A DNA stretch of 64,000 bases from Pseudomonas sp. Leaf48 (GCF_001421885.1 NZ_LMLH01000004.1:203163-267162); one strand, 5' to 3'. Shown: positions 38,110 through 47,421, numbered from the stretch's first letter. The notes: generated by a model from the letters alone, not told the origin. A program made the numbers and translations.

Positions 38110-38348
38110 TTTCCTACGCTCCTTTAAGAATGTTCTTGGTTTAGTCCCGGAGAAGTCGGGCAAGTTGCATGGTCGATTCTGAGCCATTACTGCCTTGGCA
38201 GGGTAGCTCTGATCATGGGTAGCGGTCAGCTGCCTGATTTTACGTGGCTTTTAAAGCACATCCGGATTTCAGACAAGCACCTGCGTCCATTTCTGACAGC
38301 TGCCGCCCACGCTCAATTCCATAAATTTTACGTCAGCGATCAAAGCGA

Positions 38349-38397
38349 TCGTGCATTACGCACGACCGTACGGACGCCATCGTGCAGGTTGCGTCCG
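38349..38397. promoter_or_regulatory. Candidate enhancer dyads (upstream activating sequences)
   Basis: Perfect 6-bp dyad TCGTGC-ATTAC-GCACGA (38349-38365) and CGGACGC-13-GCGTCCG (38371-38397), both carrying CGTGC. They lie 63-111 bp upstream of the -24 element, a normal distance for an NtrC-class activator. AlgB is the obvious candidate by adjacency. Confidence 0.5.
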
Positions 38398-38418
38398 GAA
38401 TGAAATTCATTAAGTCAT

Positions 38419-38431
38419 TAAGTTATTGATT
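38419..38431. promoter_or_regulatory. IHF binding site
   Basis: TAAGTTATTGATT is a perfect match to YAANNNNTTGATW (inverse of WATCAANNNNTTR), in an AT-rich stretch between the dyads and the -24 element. Confidence 0.7.
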
Positions 38432-38459
38432 TATAAGGAAATTAAATCATCTAAAAAAT

Positions 38460-38475
38460 TGGCACGCAGGCTGCA
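38460..38475 (+). promoter_or_regulatory. Sigma-54 promoter
   Basis: TGGCACGCAGGCTGCA: the invariant GG and GC are present with correct spacing, TGGCAC-N5-CTGCA against TGGCAC-N5-TTGCW. Transcription would start near 38487, 60 bp before the small membrane protein gene. Confidence 0.8.
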
Positions 38476-38546
38476 ATTGTCTGGTTAACCAGGGCATTCA
38501 ATAACAACGCCCGTCACCAAATCCCGCGATTGGGAGGAGCTCCAGG

Positions 38547-39069
<523 letters not shown>

Positions 39070-39070
39070 C

Positions 39071-39532
39071 ATGAGTGCTTTGAAGACAGTGGCAGCCGCC
39101 CTGCTGTTGGGCGGCAGTGCCATGGCGATAGCGGCCAGTGACGGCCAGGCGCGGGTCAACGAGCTGTTGGGTTCAGACCCGCAATACCGCGATACCTGGC
39201 AAGGGGTCGTGCAGAAAGAAGAACGCCTGCCGGAATGGGTGCTGAACCTGACCGGAGACGCCGAACAAATGAATGCCGTTGAAGAGGATGGCGACAAGTA
39301 TCTGGTGGGGCCGCTGTGTGAGTCGTCGGCGACGTGCCTGAACCAACGCTTGATCGTAGCTGTCAGCTTCAACAAGAAGGACGCCTACGCCATGCTGGTA
39401 GACGTGCCTGCCGGATTGCCGGCTGACAAATCGCCTACGCGGCATGCCAGCTACCGTTTTCTCGGCAAGCCAGACGAAGGCATGCAGGGTCTGTTGATGG
39501 AGCAACTGAAAAAAGACCCGAAGTGGTATTGA
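39071..39532 (+). CDS. ivy: Ivy-family inhibitor of C-type lysozyme
   Basis: 153 residues from ATG 39071: signal peptide (AIA-AS) and a mature domain with the lysozyme-inhibiting loop CESSATC (CKPHDC in E. coli Ivy, CExxxxC in the wider family). Periplasmic; protects peptidoglycan from host or predator lysozyme and from lytic transglycosylases. Third gene of the sigma-54 operon. The frame is open to 39032 but overlaps DUF1328. Confidence 0.88.
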   Translation: MSALKTVAAALLLGGSAMAIAASDGQARVNELLGSDPQYRDTWQGVVQKEERLPEWVLNLTGDAEQMNAVEEDGDKYLVGPLCESSATCLNQRLIVAVSFNKKDAYAMLVDVPAGLPADKSPTRHASYRFLGKPDEGMQGLLMEQLKKDPKWY

Positions 39533-40232
39533 GTCCGTACACGAAGGAGGCCTCACCGCTTCTTTGCGCCTGCACCACCTGAGGAAGGCAGGTGCATGAC
39601 CAAGGGGTCGGGATGCTTTGCCTGTTGCAGGGGCGGAGTGACCTACGGGTACAGGGAGTACCTGCGCAAGGGCCAGGTCAGGAAAAAGCTGCGTCGCAGG
39701 TTCGCCGACCCCATGGCTCGACGGACTTGCGAAGGGCTTGACCCGCGACAGCGCGACTCAAATAGTTACCCTTTTTCGTCCTACATCCCGCAAGTGCCCT
39801 CTAAAATCTCTCCTCCGGTATCGAGTCCGCGACCGTATATCGCGAAAAATCTCCCTTTTTTAACCGCAACTGCGCCCAGCCTGACTCCTGTTTTTGTAGA
39901 AAATCCCTCTTTCTTGAGCTGTTCAAAAAAAAACCAACCTCCTCTGTGATGGCCGGCTCACGGCACTTATGCCTGCCGAAATGTCGCATTCGAACCGGTT
40001 GGGACGCGCGTTTCGCAAATAAAACCTCATGCCGATTCGGCATAGGGTAGGCGTTTACGGCATTAGACGTCGCTTCCTTGCATCGGAATAGTTGCGCCTT
40101 TTTTCGCCTGCCAGAGAGCCGTAAATACGCGTTCCGGGGGCACCTTATACGGGGGCAGATGCACAGACTTTTGCGCCACAAGCGTTCCAGTTCGCGCATC
40201 TCCCTGAGTCAAACGCAAGTAAGGGTAAAGAT
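39533..40232. other. 700-bp gap between ivy and gltP
   Basis: No convincing protein gene. The 117-codon frame 39596-39949 has a basic first half and a Pro/Ser-rich tail and looks like chance. The first ~180 bp is rich in nested dyads (see ncRNA candidate). The middle (39780-39950) is C/T-rich with homopolymers. Near gltP there is a dyad ATGCCGA-T-TCGGCAT (40029-40043). The gltP promoter must lie in the last ~250 bp. Confidence 0.6.
39571..39712 (+). ncRNA. Candidate structured RNA downstream of ivy
   Basis: Hairpin CACCTG-7-CAGGTG (39576-39594) precedes a long closing stem GGGGTCGG (39604-39611) / CCGACCCC (39705-39712). Nested inside are GGTAC-5-GTACC (39648-39662) and CTGCG (39662-39666) / CGCAG (39695-39699), the two sharing a base at the junction. 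Such nesting suggests folded RNA, either a 3' UTR of ivy or an independent sRNA. No promoter or U-tract terminator was identified, so this is tentative. Confidence 0.3.
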
Positions 40233-41564
40233 ATGAAGAAGGCAAAGCTTAGCCTCGCCTGGCAGATCCTCATCGGTCTGGTATTGGGGATTGCAATCGG
40301 TGCGCTGCTCAACCATTTCAGTGCCGAAAAAGCCTGGTGGATCAGCAACGTGCTGCAACCAGCGGGCGATATCTTTATCCGTCTGATCAAGATGATCGTG
40401 ATTCCAATCGTGATCTCTTCTCTGATTGTCGGCATCGCGGGTGTTGGCGACGCCAAGAAATTGGGGCGCATCGGCCTCAAGACCATCATTTACTTCGAGA
40501 TCGTCACCACTATCGCCATCGTGGTGGGTCTGCTTCTGGCTAACCTGTTCCACCCAGGTGCCGGCATCGACATGAGCACCCTGGGTACTGTGGACATCTC
40601 CAAGTACCAGGCTACAGCTGCCGAAGTCCAGCATGAACATGCGTTCATCCAGACCATCCTCAACCTGATTCCGTCGAACATCTTCGCGGCCATGGTTCGG
40701 GGTGAAATGCTGCCGATCATCTTCTTCTCCGTGTTGTTCGGTCTCGGTCTGTCGAGCCTGCAGTCGGATCTGCGCGAGCCGCTGGTGAAGATGTTCCAGG
40801 GCGTGTCGGAAAGCATGTTCAAGGTCACTCACATGATCATGAACTACGCTCCGATCGGCGTTTTCGCACTGATCGCGGTGACCGTGGCCAACTTCGGTTT
40901 CGCTTCCCTGCTGCCGCTGGCCAAATTGGTGATCCTGGTTTATGTCGCCATCGCCTTCTTCGCTTTCGTAGTGCTGGGCTTGATCGCTCGCCTGTTCGGC
41001 TTCTCGGTGATCAAGCTGATGCGCATCTTCAAGGATGAGCTGGTGCTGGCTTACTCCACCGCCAGCTCCGAAACCGTGCTGCCACGGGTGATCGAGAAGA
41101 TGGAAGCCTACGGTGCACCGAAGGCCATCTGCAGCTTTGTCGTGCCGACCGGTTACTCGTTCAACCTAGACGGTTCGACCCTGTACCAAAGCATCGCGGC
41201 GATCTTCATTGCCCAGCTGTATGGCATCGACCTGTCGGTCGGCCAGCAATTGCTGCTGGTACTGACCCTGATGGTCACCTCCAAAGGCATCGCCGGCGTT
41301 CCGGGTGTGTCCTTCGTGGTGCTGCTGGCGACGCTTGGCAGTGTCGGCATTCCATTGGAAGGCCTGGCGTTCATTGCCGGTGTCGACCGCATCATGGACA
41401 TGGCCCGTACCGCGCTGAACGTGATCGGCAACGCCCTGGCCGTGCTGGTTATCGCCCGTTGGGAAGGCATGTACGACGATGCCAAGGGCCAGCGCTACTG
41501 GAACTCCCTGCCGCACTGGCGCAGCAAAGAGAAGCTGCCAGCTGGTGAGACTACCAGCAGCTAA
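40233..41564 (+). CDS. gltP: Glutamate/aspartate:proton symporter (DAACS family)
   Basis: 443 residues with eight long hydrophobic segments plus the re-entrant loops of the family: AYSTASSETVLP (serine-rich loop), PTGYSFNLDGSTLYQ and SKGIAGVPGVSFVVL. N-terminal LAWQILIGLVLGIAIGALL is typical. Imports dicarboxylic amino acids. AAGGGTAAAG precedes ATG 40233. Monocistronic, ended by a REP pair and a hairpin. Confidence 0.95.
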   Translation: MKKAKLSLAWQILIGLVLGIAIGALLNHFSAEKAWWISNVLQPAGDIFIRLIKMIVIPIVISSLIVGIAGVGDAKKLGRIGLKTIIYFEIVTTIAIVVGLLLANLFHPGAGIDMSTLGTVDISKYQATAAEVQHEHAFIQTILNLIPSNIFAAMVRGEMLPIIFFSVLFGLGLSSLQSDLREPLVKMFQGVSESMFKVTHMIMNYAPIGVFALIAVTVANFGFASLLPLAKLVILVYVAIAFFAFVVLGLIARLFGFSVIKLMRIFKDELVLAYSTASSETVLPRVIEKMEAYGAPKAICSFVVPTGYSFNLDGSTLYQSIAAIFIAQLYGIDLSVGQQLLLVLTLMVTSKGIAGVPGVSFVVLLATLGSVGIPLEGLAFIAGVDRIMDMARTALNVIGNALAVLVIARWEGMYDDAKGQRYWNSLPHWRSKEKLPAGETTSS

Positions 41565-41596
41565 TGCACAGCCCTGTGGAACTTGGCTTTCCTGGG

Positions 41597-41678
41597 GGAG
41601 CGAGCCTGCTCGCGATAGCGGTAGATCAGTCGATATCAATGTTGCCTGTGAGTACGTCATCGCGAGCAGGCTCGCTCC
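41597..41678. repeat. BIME after gltP
   Basis: 20-bp perfect arms GGAGCGAGCCTGCTCGCGAT (41597-41616) and inverse (41659-41678). The spacer 41618-41644 matches that of the BIME at 3145-3171 at 24 of 27 positions. Confidence 0.9.
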
Positions 41679-41705
41679 TACAGTGACCCGAGCCAGCCGT
41701 TACAA

Positions 41706-41733
41706 ACAAACCCCGGAGAAATCCGGGGTTTGT
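41706..41733 (+). terminator. Hairpin terminator after gltP
   Basis: ACAAACCCCGGA / TCCGGGGTTTGT with a GAAA loop; short T-rich tail. Confidence 0.75.
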
Positions 41734-41784
41734 CGTTTCTGGCCACCCCGCTATCATTCGCCCATCTTTTGGGGGATTTGACTG

Positions 41785-43014
41785 ATGCTTAATGGCCTGT
41801 GGCTTGGCTTCTTCATCGTGGCCGCCGTTTCGGCGCTGGCGCAGTGGCTGGTGGGTGGTAACGCCGGGATTTTCGCCGCTATGGTCGAAAGCATTTTCGC
41901 CATGGCCAAGCTGTCGGTCGAAGTTATGGTGCTGCTGTTCGGCACCCTTACCCTCTGGCTCGGGTTTCTGCGTATCGCCGAGAAAGCCGGAATTGTCGAG
42001 TGGCTGGCCAAGGCGTTGGGGCCGCTGTTTTTACGCCTGATGCCGGAAGTTCCGCCCGGTCACCCGGCGATCGGCTTGATCACCCTGAACTTCGCCGCCA
42101 ACGGCCTGGGGCTGGACAATGCCGCCACACCGATCGGCCTCAAGGCGATGAAAGCCCTGCAGGAGCTGAACCCCAGCGCCACCATCGCCAGTAACGCGCA
42201 GATTCTGTTCCTGGTGCTCAACGCGTCTTCCCTGACCCTGCTGCCGGTGACCATTTTCATGTACCGCGCCCAGCAAGGCGCGCCGGATCCGACGCTGGTG
42301 TTCCTGCCGATTCTGCTGGCCACCAGTTGCTCGACCATCGTCGGCTTCTTGTCGGTGGCGTTCATGCAACGTCTGCGCATCTGGGACCCGGTGGTGCTGG
42401 CTTATCTGATTCCAGGCGCCCTCGTCCTCGGCGGCTTCATGGCGTTACTGGCGACCCTATCGGCAACTGCCCTGGCCGGCCTGTCCTCAATCCTCGGCAA
42501 CCTGACGCTGTTTGGCTTGATCATGCTGTTTTTGCTGATCGGCGCGCTGCGCAAGGTGAAGGTTTACGAGGCCTTCGTCGAAGGCGCCAAAGAAGGCTTC
42601 GACGTGGCGAAGAACCTGCTGCCCTATCTGGTGGCGATGCTTTGTGCGGTGGGTGTGCTGCGTGCGTCCGGGGCACTGGACTTCGGTCTGGACGGGATTC
42701 GCCACCTGGTGGAGTGGGCCGGTTGGGATACGCGCTTCGTCGATGCGTTGCCGACGGCTATGGTCAAACCCTTTTCAGGCAGCGCCGCCCGGGCGATGCT
42801 GATTGAAACCATGAAGACGTCCGGTGTGGACAGCTTCCCGGCGCTGGTTGCGGCAACGGTTCAGGGCAGTACTGAAACGACCTTCTATGTGTTGGCGGTG
42901 TATTTTGGCGCAGTGGGAATCCAGCGGGCGCGGCATGCGGTCGGCTGTGCATTGCTGGCGGAACTGGCCGGGGTGCTGGGTGCGATCTGGGTGTGTTACT
43001 GGTTCTTCGGCTAA
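41785..43014 (+). CDS. Nucleoside-recognition (SpmA/SpmB-fusion) membrane protein
   Basis: 409 residues with about ten membrane helices in two related halves, as in the fused spore-maturation-A/B 'nucleoside recognition' family found in Gram-negatives. Landmarks: LNFAANGLGLDNAATPIGLKAM in the first half and KPFSGSAARAM plus TVQGSTETTFYVLAVYFG in the second. Transport substrate unknown; the name 'spore maturation' is historical. ATG 41785 follows GGGGGA. Confidence 0.88.
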   Translation: MLNGLWLGFFIVAAVSALAQWLVGGNAGIFAAMVESIFAMAKLSVEVMVLLFGTLTLWLGFLRIAEKAGIVEWLAKALGPLFLRLMPEVPPGHPAIGLITLNFAANGLGLDNAATPIGLKAMKALQELNPSATIASNAQILFLVLNASSLTLLPVTIFMYRAQQGAPDPTLVFLPILLATSCSTIVGFLSVAFMQRLRIWDPVVLAYLIPGALVLGGFMALLATLSATALAGLSSILGNLTLFGLIMLFLLIGALRKVKVYEAFVEGAKEGFDVAKNLLPYLVAMLCAVGVLRASGALDFGLDGIRHLVEWAGWDTRFVDALPTAMVKPFSGSAARAMLIETMKTSGVDSFPALVAATVQGSTETTFYVLAVYFGAVGIQRARHAVGCALLAELAGVLGAIWVCYWFFG

Positions 43015-43065
43015 CCGCCAACTCCCGCAGTAGTGAGGTTGCTGCCGGTGGCGCCGGCAATGAGG

Positions 43066-44148
43066 CTAGTTTGGGGGATTCGCCAGCGCCTGCAGCGCAG
43101 CCTTGCGTTCACCCGCCGGCAATTTGCCAAGCTTCGCCACTGCCGCATAAAACTTCAGCCAATCCCCCTGCTCCTGCCGGAACAATGCCGCAAATGCCGG
43201 CACCCACTGGTCATACAGGCCAAACGGCAGTAGCCGGGCATTGTTCATAGGCGCATTGATCCAGGCGTCATAACGCTTGTCTCCTGCCCATTGGCTGTCA
43301 CGCAACTGTCGGTATTCGCTGCGCAGGCGCTCGAACTGCGCAGCTTTGCGTTGACGCATTTGCTCCGGTGGCAGCGCCATGGCGTAGAGCTTTTCAAGTC
43401 GTATGCGGGTATCAAGAACCAACTCGATGAACCGGGCGCGCTGACGTGCCTGAGCATTGTCGTCGGGTGGCAGATGGCGTGAAGCGCGCCATTGGCGAGT
43501 GCCCTCCTGCTCGACGAAGGTGGCAAAAGATTCGTTGATCTCAGTGTCGTCCTGCACATAAAAGCGCTGATGTGCCAGCTCATGAAAAATCAGAGTGGCC
43601 AGTCGCTCATCGCCCCAGCCCATCATCGAACTCATGATCGGGTCATTGAACCAGCCAAGCGTCGAATAAGCCTCGACGCCACCAATCGATACGTCCATGC
43701 CTTGCAGGCGCTGCAACGCCGCCTCACCCCGGGCCGCGCTCTGGCTGTAGTAGCCGCGATAGGCCACGCAACCGGCAATGGGGAAGCAATGGTTCACCGG
43801 TGTCAGGGAAAACTCCGGGGTGACGAAGACATTCCACACCACATAGGGCCGACCTATATCGGCATACAGTCGATAGCTCTGGTTATCCGGCAGGTGCAGG
43901 TGCTGGCTGGCAAAGGTCCGGGCTTTTTGCGATTGGGTCAGATGTGCACGCAGTTTCTGATCGCGGGCGGGATCGGCGATCACACTGGAGACCGGCTCCC
44001 TCGCCCGCAGCAATTGCAGCTGACCGCTGGCCAACTGGCTGTAATAGCTGATGCTGGAGCAACCGTTGAGCAAGAAAAACAACACACCCGGAAACAAAAC
44101 GCGAAAAACGCGATCAAGTAACCCAAGGCTTGGAGGCGGCCTGATCAA
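43066..44148 (-). CDS. Putative zinc aminopeptidase lipoprotein
   Basis: 360 residues from a TTG at 44148, chosen because AGGGAAG lies ~9 bases upstream and because it puts a lipobox (FLLNGCSS) after a single hydrophobic stretch. Zinc motif HELAH (IFHELAHQRFY) with a downstream Glu (NESFATFVEQEG) marks a metallopeptidase of the bacterial 'putative aminopeptidase' family. Alternative start: ATG 44217 (383 aa), which would overlap the divergent lipoprotein gene. Periplasmic, lipid-anchored. Confidence 0.82.
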   Translation of the reverse strand: MIRPPPSLGLLDRVFRVLFPGVLFFLLNGCSSISYYSQLASGQLQLLRAREPVSSVIADPARDQKLRAHLTQSQKARTFASQHLHLPDNQSYRLYADIGRPYVVWNVFVTPEFSLTPVNHCFPIAGCVAYRGYYSQSAARGEAALQRLQGMDVSIGGVEAYSTLGWFNDPIMSSMMGWGDERLATLIFHELAHQRFYVQDDTEINESFATFVEQEGTRQWRASRHLPPDDNAQARQRARFIELVLDTRIRLEKLYAMALPPEQMRQRKAAQFERLRSEYRQLRDSQWAGDKRYDAWINAPMNNARLLPFGLYDQWVPAFAALFRQEQGDWLKFYAAVAKLGKLPAGERKAALQALANPPN

Positions 44149-44209
44149 AATAAAATCTTCCCTGGAGAGTCTGCCCCGCAAGACTATCCCGCCTGACTGG
44201 AGCTCCGCT

Positions 44210-44632
44210 ATGCGCATGTTGATAATGGCAGGAAGCCTGCTGATGCTGGCCGGCTGTGCTGGATTTGGAATACCCCGCCATGACCCGGCGCAAGCGTGGA
44301 TCGACCTTGATTCGCATCAAGAGGATACGGCGCTGCAAGCGCTGGAGGTTGATGACAAAGCCACCCAGGACAAGCGCTACTTCGAGGTTCAGCCCGGTAG
44401 TCATGAGTTGACGGTTAGGTACCAGTTCGAGGTGCAGCCGACCAACATCGGCCCTGACGCCGAGCCGCTACGGCGCGATTGCCAGCTTAATTTGAAATTC
44501 AAGGAATTCAATGCTGGAGAGCGTTATCAGCTGCAAGCGGGAAACATTGGTTTTCGGCCTTGGGCAAAACTCTACGATCAGCAGCGAAAAGTGATTGGGC
44601 AGGCCACACCGGCGGGCTGCCAACGCACCTGA
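44210..44632 (+). CDS. Small lipoprotein, first of a tandem paralogous pair
   Basis: 140 residues. Lipobox LMLAGCAG (Cys ~18). Core block DKRYFEVQPGSHELTVRYQF and FNAGERYQLQAG..GFRPWAKLYDQQRKVI is shared with the next gene. Divergent from the aminopeptidase, 61 bp apart. Good GGAG site before ATG 44210. The repeated 'PGSHEL.VR' beta pattern suggests a small beta-sandwich. It resembles the pseudomonad PA0061/PA0062-type lipoproteins as I recall them. Confidence 0.8.
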   Translation: MRMLIMAGSLLMLAGCAGFGIPRHDPAQAWIDLDSHQEDTALQALEVDDKATQDKRYFEVQPGSHELTVRYQFEVQPTNIGPDAEPLRRDCQLNLKFKEFNAGERYQLQAGNIGFRPWAKLYDQQRKVIGQATPAGCQRT

Positions 44633-44673
44633 TCGGCGTTATGCTGAACGCATAATCCTTTTGGACGTTCATC

Positions 44674-45096
44674 ATGCGCAGGTTAATGCTGTTGCTCGCC
44701 GTAAGCGTTGTCACCGGCTGCCAGAGCCCGTTGCCGGCGCATAATCCGCAAATGGCCTGGGTCGAGTTCTCGACGCCCTTCCCCAACGATAAATTGCTGA
44801 TGGCCGAGCGTCTGGACAAACAGCGATTACGTGACGGGCGCTTTTTTGAGGTCACTCCCGGCAGCCATGAGCTGGTCGTAAGATTTGACTTCGAAGTGCC
44901 CGGTGGGGGTGGCCTGGGCATGATGAACGGCCCTTCGGAGCGGCTTTGCTATCTGACCATCAACTACGATCACTTTGAGGCAGGCCAGCGTTATGTGCTC
45001 GAAGGCCGTTCGATCGCCTTCACGCCCGGTGCCCGGTTGTATAACGCCAAGCGCGAGATCGTTGCCGAGGATCGGGAGTCTTATTGCCTGATGTGA
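44674..45096 (+). CDS. Small lipoprotein, second of a tandem paralogous pair
   Basis: 140 residues, same length and layout as the preceding gene: lipobox VVTGCQS, GRFFEVTPGSHELVVRFDFE, FEAGQRYVLEGRSIAFTPGARLYNAKREIV. The Gly-rich turn VPGGGGLGMMNG replaces the first copy's linker. 41 bp after the first copy, so one operon from a local duplication. Function unknown. Confidence 0.8.
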   Translation: MRRLMLLLAVSVVTGCQSPLPAHNPQMAWVEFSTPFPNDKLLMAERLDKQRLRDGRFFEVTPGSHELVVRFDFEVPGGGGLGMMNGPSERLCYLTINYDHFEAGQRYVLEGRSIAFTPGARLYNAKREIVAEDRESYCLM

Positions 45097-45101
45097 GCGA
45101 G

Positions 45102-45335
45102 TCAGCGGTCATTTTTCTGGTAAATGATCTTTTTGGTGCCGTTTTCGCATGAGCCGACGACCATGTTCTGATCGTGCACTTCGTCATTCTTCACGATTTC
45201 AAGCGTGTAAGACGGAACACCGCTGGCCTGGATCTTGGCTTCAATCTCAGCCTTGAGTTCTTCACAAGGCTTCGGCGCGGCCAAAGCCGAAGTGGCCAGC
45301 ATGCAACCGATAATCGCCAGGGCAAAACGTTTCAT
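45102..45335 (-). CDS. DUF1161 small exported protein (copy 1)
   Basis: 77 residues: signal peptide (ALA-AP), then CEELKAEIEAKIQASGVPSY and VVGSCENGTKKIIY with two Cys that probably form a disulfide. These are the DUF1161 signature features. A second copy lies at 47200. Convergent with the lipoprotein pair, 5 bp apart. Confidence 0.88.
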   Translation of the reverse strand: MKRFALAIIGCMLATSALAAPKPCEELKAEIEAKIQASGVPSYTLEIVKNDEVHDQNMVVGSCENGTKKIIYQKNDR

Positions 45336-45461
45336 GGTTCAAACTCCATTTGAGGCAGCGCGAACGGTCTGCTGTCATTTATTCGACCACATTTTGACCG
45401 GCAAATCTTACGGGCCATAAAAAAGATCGTGGTTTGCGATCCTTTTTATGGCAGCCACCTA

Positions 45462-45893
45462 TCAACTCACTAGAGTTGCATCCAGGCTGATTTTCGCATT
45501 CAGCACTTTAGACACAGGGCAGCCTTCCTTGGCCTTGTTGCTGAGTTCTTCGAACTGCGCCTGAGTCGCCCCGGGAATTTTCGCCTTGAGGATCAGTTTT
45601 ACTGCGGTGATCGCAAAACCACCCTCCACCTGATCGAGGGTGACTTCGGCATTGGTGTCGATGGATTCGGCCTTGAGGCCGGCGTCGCCCAGAATCATTG
45701 AGAATGCCATGGAGAAACAGCCCGCGTGGGCTGCGCCGATCAGTTCTTCGGGGTTGGTGCCCTTGCCCCCTTCGAAGCGTGCCTTGAAGCCGTAGGGCGC
45801 GTCTCTGAGTACGCCGGTTTCGGTGGATATCGAGCCTAAGCCGGTTTTCAGATCACCTTCCCAATGAGCCGATGCTTTCTTTGTGATAGCCAT
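45462..45893 (-). CDS. osmC: Organic/peroxide stress protein OsmC
   Basis: 143 residues, OsmC subfamily: HWEGDLKTGLGSISTETGVL, EELIGAAHAGCFSMAFS (peroxidatic Cys) and GCPVSKVLNAKISLD (resolving Cys). Thiol peroxidase for organic hydroperoxides, usually osmotically and stationary-phase induced. GAGGAG precedes ATG 45893. Confidence 0.95.
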   Translation of the reverse strand: MAITKKASAHWEGDLKTGLGSISTETGVLRDAPYGFKARFEGGKGTNPEELIGAAHAGCFSMAFSMILGDAGLKAESIDTNAEVTLDQVEGGFAITAVKLILKAKIPGATQAQFEELSNKAKEGCPVSKVLNAKISLDATLVS

Positions 45894-46133
45894 GCCTGTC
45901 TCCTCAAGAGTGGCGCGAAGATCGCGCCTTTGTGGTTTTCGATTACCAGGGTTGTGAGGATAGACGGTGGCTCAAAGTTCATCTGGTCTGATCAGGCAGT
46001 TTTTTTGCGACGAATTTTTACTCGGCTATTGAAACTCGGGTATATGCCCACATTGCATTAACCACGCTTTTGAATTCGCCAGGTTTCCGTTCGCAAGGAC
46101 CAACCTGCGCCCCGCCATTGGAGAAGCAGGTTC

Positions 46134-47135
46134 ATGAAACGACTGTCCGATATCAAGTTCTCGACCCTCGACCTGGTACCCGTGCGCGAAAATGGCAGCC
46201 CGGCCCAGTCGCTACGCAACTCCCTGGACCTGGCGCAACACGTCGAGAAATTCGGCTACAACCGCTTCTGGGTCGCTGAACACCACAACATGGACGGTAT
46301 CGCCAGTTCCGCGACGTCAGTGCTCCTTGGGTATCTGGCCGGTGGCACGTCAACCATTCGTGTCGGTTCGGGTGGGGTTATGTTGCCCAACCATGCACCC
46401 CTGGTGATCGCCGAGCAGTTCGGCACGCTGGAAAGTCTCTATCCGGGCCGAATCGACCTGGGGCTTGGTCGTGCGCCCGGCTCCGATCAGATGACTGCCC
46501 GCGCATTACGCCGCGAACGCTCCGGCAGTGCCGACGACTTTCCGGACGATGTGGCTGAACTGATTCGCTACCTCGGCCCGCGCACTGCCGACCAACGGAT
46601 TATCGCGATGCCAGGCACCGGTACCAATGTGCCTGTCTGGCTGTTGGGTTCGAGCCTGTTCAGCGCGCAACTGGCGGGCGAACGCGGTTTGCCCTACGCC
46701 TTCGCGTCCCATTTCGCTCCGCGTTACATGCATGAAGCTATTCGCGTCTACCGCAACCACTTCAAGCCATCAGCGGTGCTGGATAAACCCTACGTCATGC
46801 TCGGTGTGCCGCTGGTGGCTGCCGACACCGACGAGCAGGCCGACTACCTGGCGACCTCGGTTTACCAGCGGATTCTCGCGTTGATGCGGGGCCAGAGCCT
46901 GGTGCAACGCCCGCCGGTGGAGTCCATGGACGGCCTGTGGCTGCCCCATGAAAGAGATGCCGTGCGCGATTTCCTTGGCTTGGCCATGGTCGGCAGCCCG
47001 CAGAAAATTCGCGCCAAGCTGGAGGTGCTGATCGAGCAAACCCAGGCTGATGAACTGATTTTCACCTGCGACTTGTACGAACACTCGGATCGAGTGCACT
47101 CCTACGAGTTGCTGGCGCAGGTCATGCAAGGCTGA
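46134..47135 (+). CDS. LLM-class flavin-dependent oxidoreductase
   Basis: 333 residues, bacterial-luciferase-like TIM barrel of the MsnO8/YhbW type: [59 protein letters not shown] and [13 protein letters not shown]. Probably an FMNH2- or F420-independent monooxygenase; substrate unknown. GGAGAAGCAGG lies before ATG 46134. Single gene with a bidirectional terminator. Confidence 0.9.
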   Translation: MKRLSDIKFSTLDLVPVRENGSPAQSLRNSLDLAQHVEKFGYNRFWVAEHHNMDGIASSATSVLLGYLAGGTSTIRVGSGGVMLPNHAPLVIAEQFGTLESLYPGRIDLGLGRAPGSDQMTARALRRERSGSADDFPDDVAELIRYLGPRTADQRIIAMPGTGTNVPVWLLGSSLFSAQLAGERGLPYAFASHFAPRYMHEAIRVYRNHFKPSAVLDKPYVMLGVPLVAADTDEQADYLATSVYQRILALMRGQSLVQRPPVESMDGLWLPHERDAVRDFLGLAMVGSPQKIRAKLEVLIEQTQADELIFTCDLYEHSDRVHSYELLAQVMQG

Positions 47136-47155
47136 CCGTCCCAACGACAGCGGCA

Positions 47156-47187
47156 AAAAAGCCGACGCTTTGGGCGTCGGCTTTTTC
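47156..47187. terminator. Bidirectional terminator
   Basis: AAAAAGCCGACGC / GCGTCGGCTTTTT between the oxidoreductase and the convergent DUF1161 gene. Confidence 0.92.
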
Positions 47188-47199
47188 TTTCATATCTGC

Positions 47200-47421
47200 C
47201 TACTTCTTATAAACGATCACTTTGGCACCGGCCTCGCAGGTGCCGACTACTTTTCCGTTGACTGCGGGGCTTTTATCGACGATTTCCAGTGAATAACCGG
47301 ATACGCCTTTGGCATCGAGTTTCGCTGCGATTTCGGCTTTCAGCTCTTCGCATGGTTTGCCGCCCGCAAGCGCACCGCCTGCAAGGCTCAACAAACCTAC
47401 CGCCAAAATAAACTTCTTCAT
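47200..47421 (-). CDS. DUF1161 small exported protein (copy 2)
   Basis: 73 residues: signal peptide (ALA-GG), CEELKAEIAAKLDAKGVSGY, VVGTCEAGAKVIVYKK. About half identical to the copy at 45102 and the same two Cys. Single gene ended by the shared terminator. Confidence 0.88.
   Translation of the reverse strand: MKKFILAVGLLSLAGGALAGGKPCEELKAEIAAKLDAKGVSGYSLEIVDKSPAVNGKVVGTCEAGAKVIVYKK

Larger units (their letters stand above)
38110..38546. other. Divergent regulatory region algB / sigma-54 operon
   Basis: 437 bp. From left to right it holds the algB promoter side, two dyads (38349-38365 and 38371-38397), an AT-rich block with a perfect IHF site (38419-38431), a sigma-54 -24/-12 element (38460-38475) and a ~60-nt leader to the gene at 38547. 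No ORF of coding character. Confidence 0.8.

Noticed and set aside
38215..38403. 62-codon ORF in the algB/sigma-54 intergenic region
   Set aside because: Overlaps the dyads of the regulatory region and has no ribosome site.
39596..39949. 117-codon ORF after ivy (starts MTKGSGCFACC)
   Set aside because: Basic then Pro/Ser-rich, no homology recognised, atypical third-position use; more likely non-coding.
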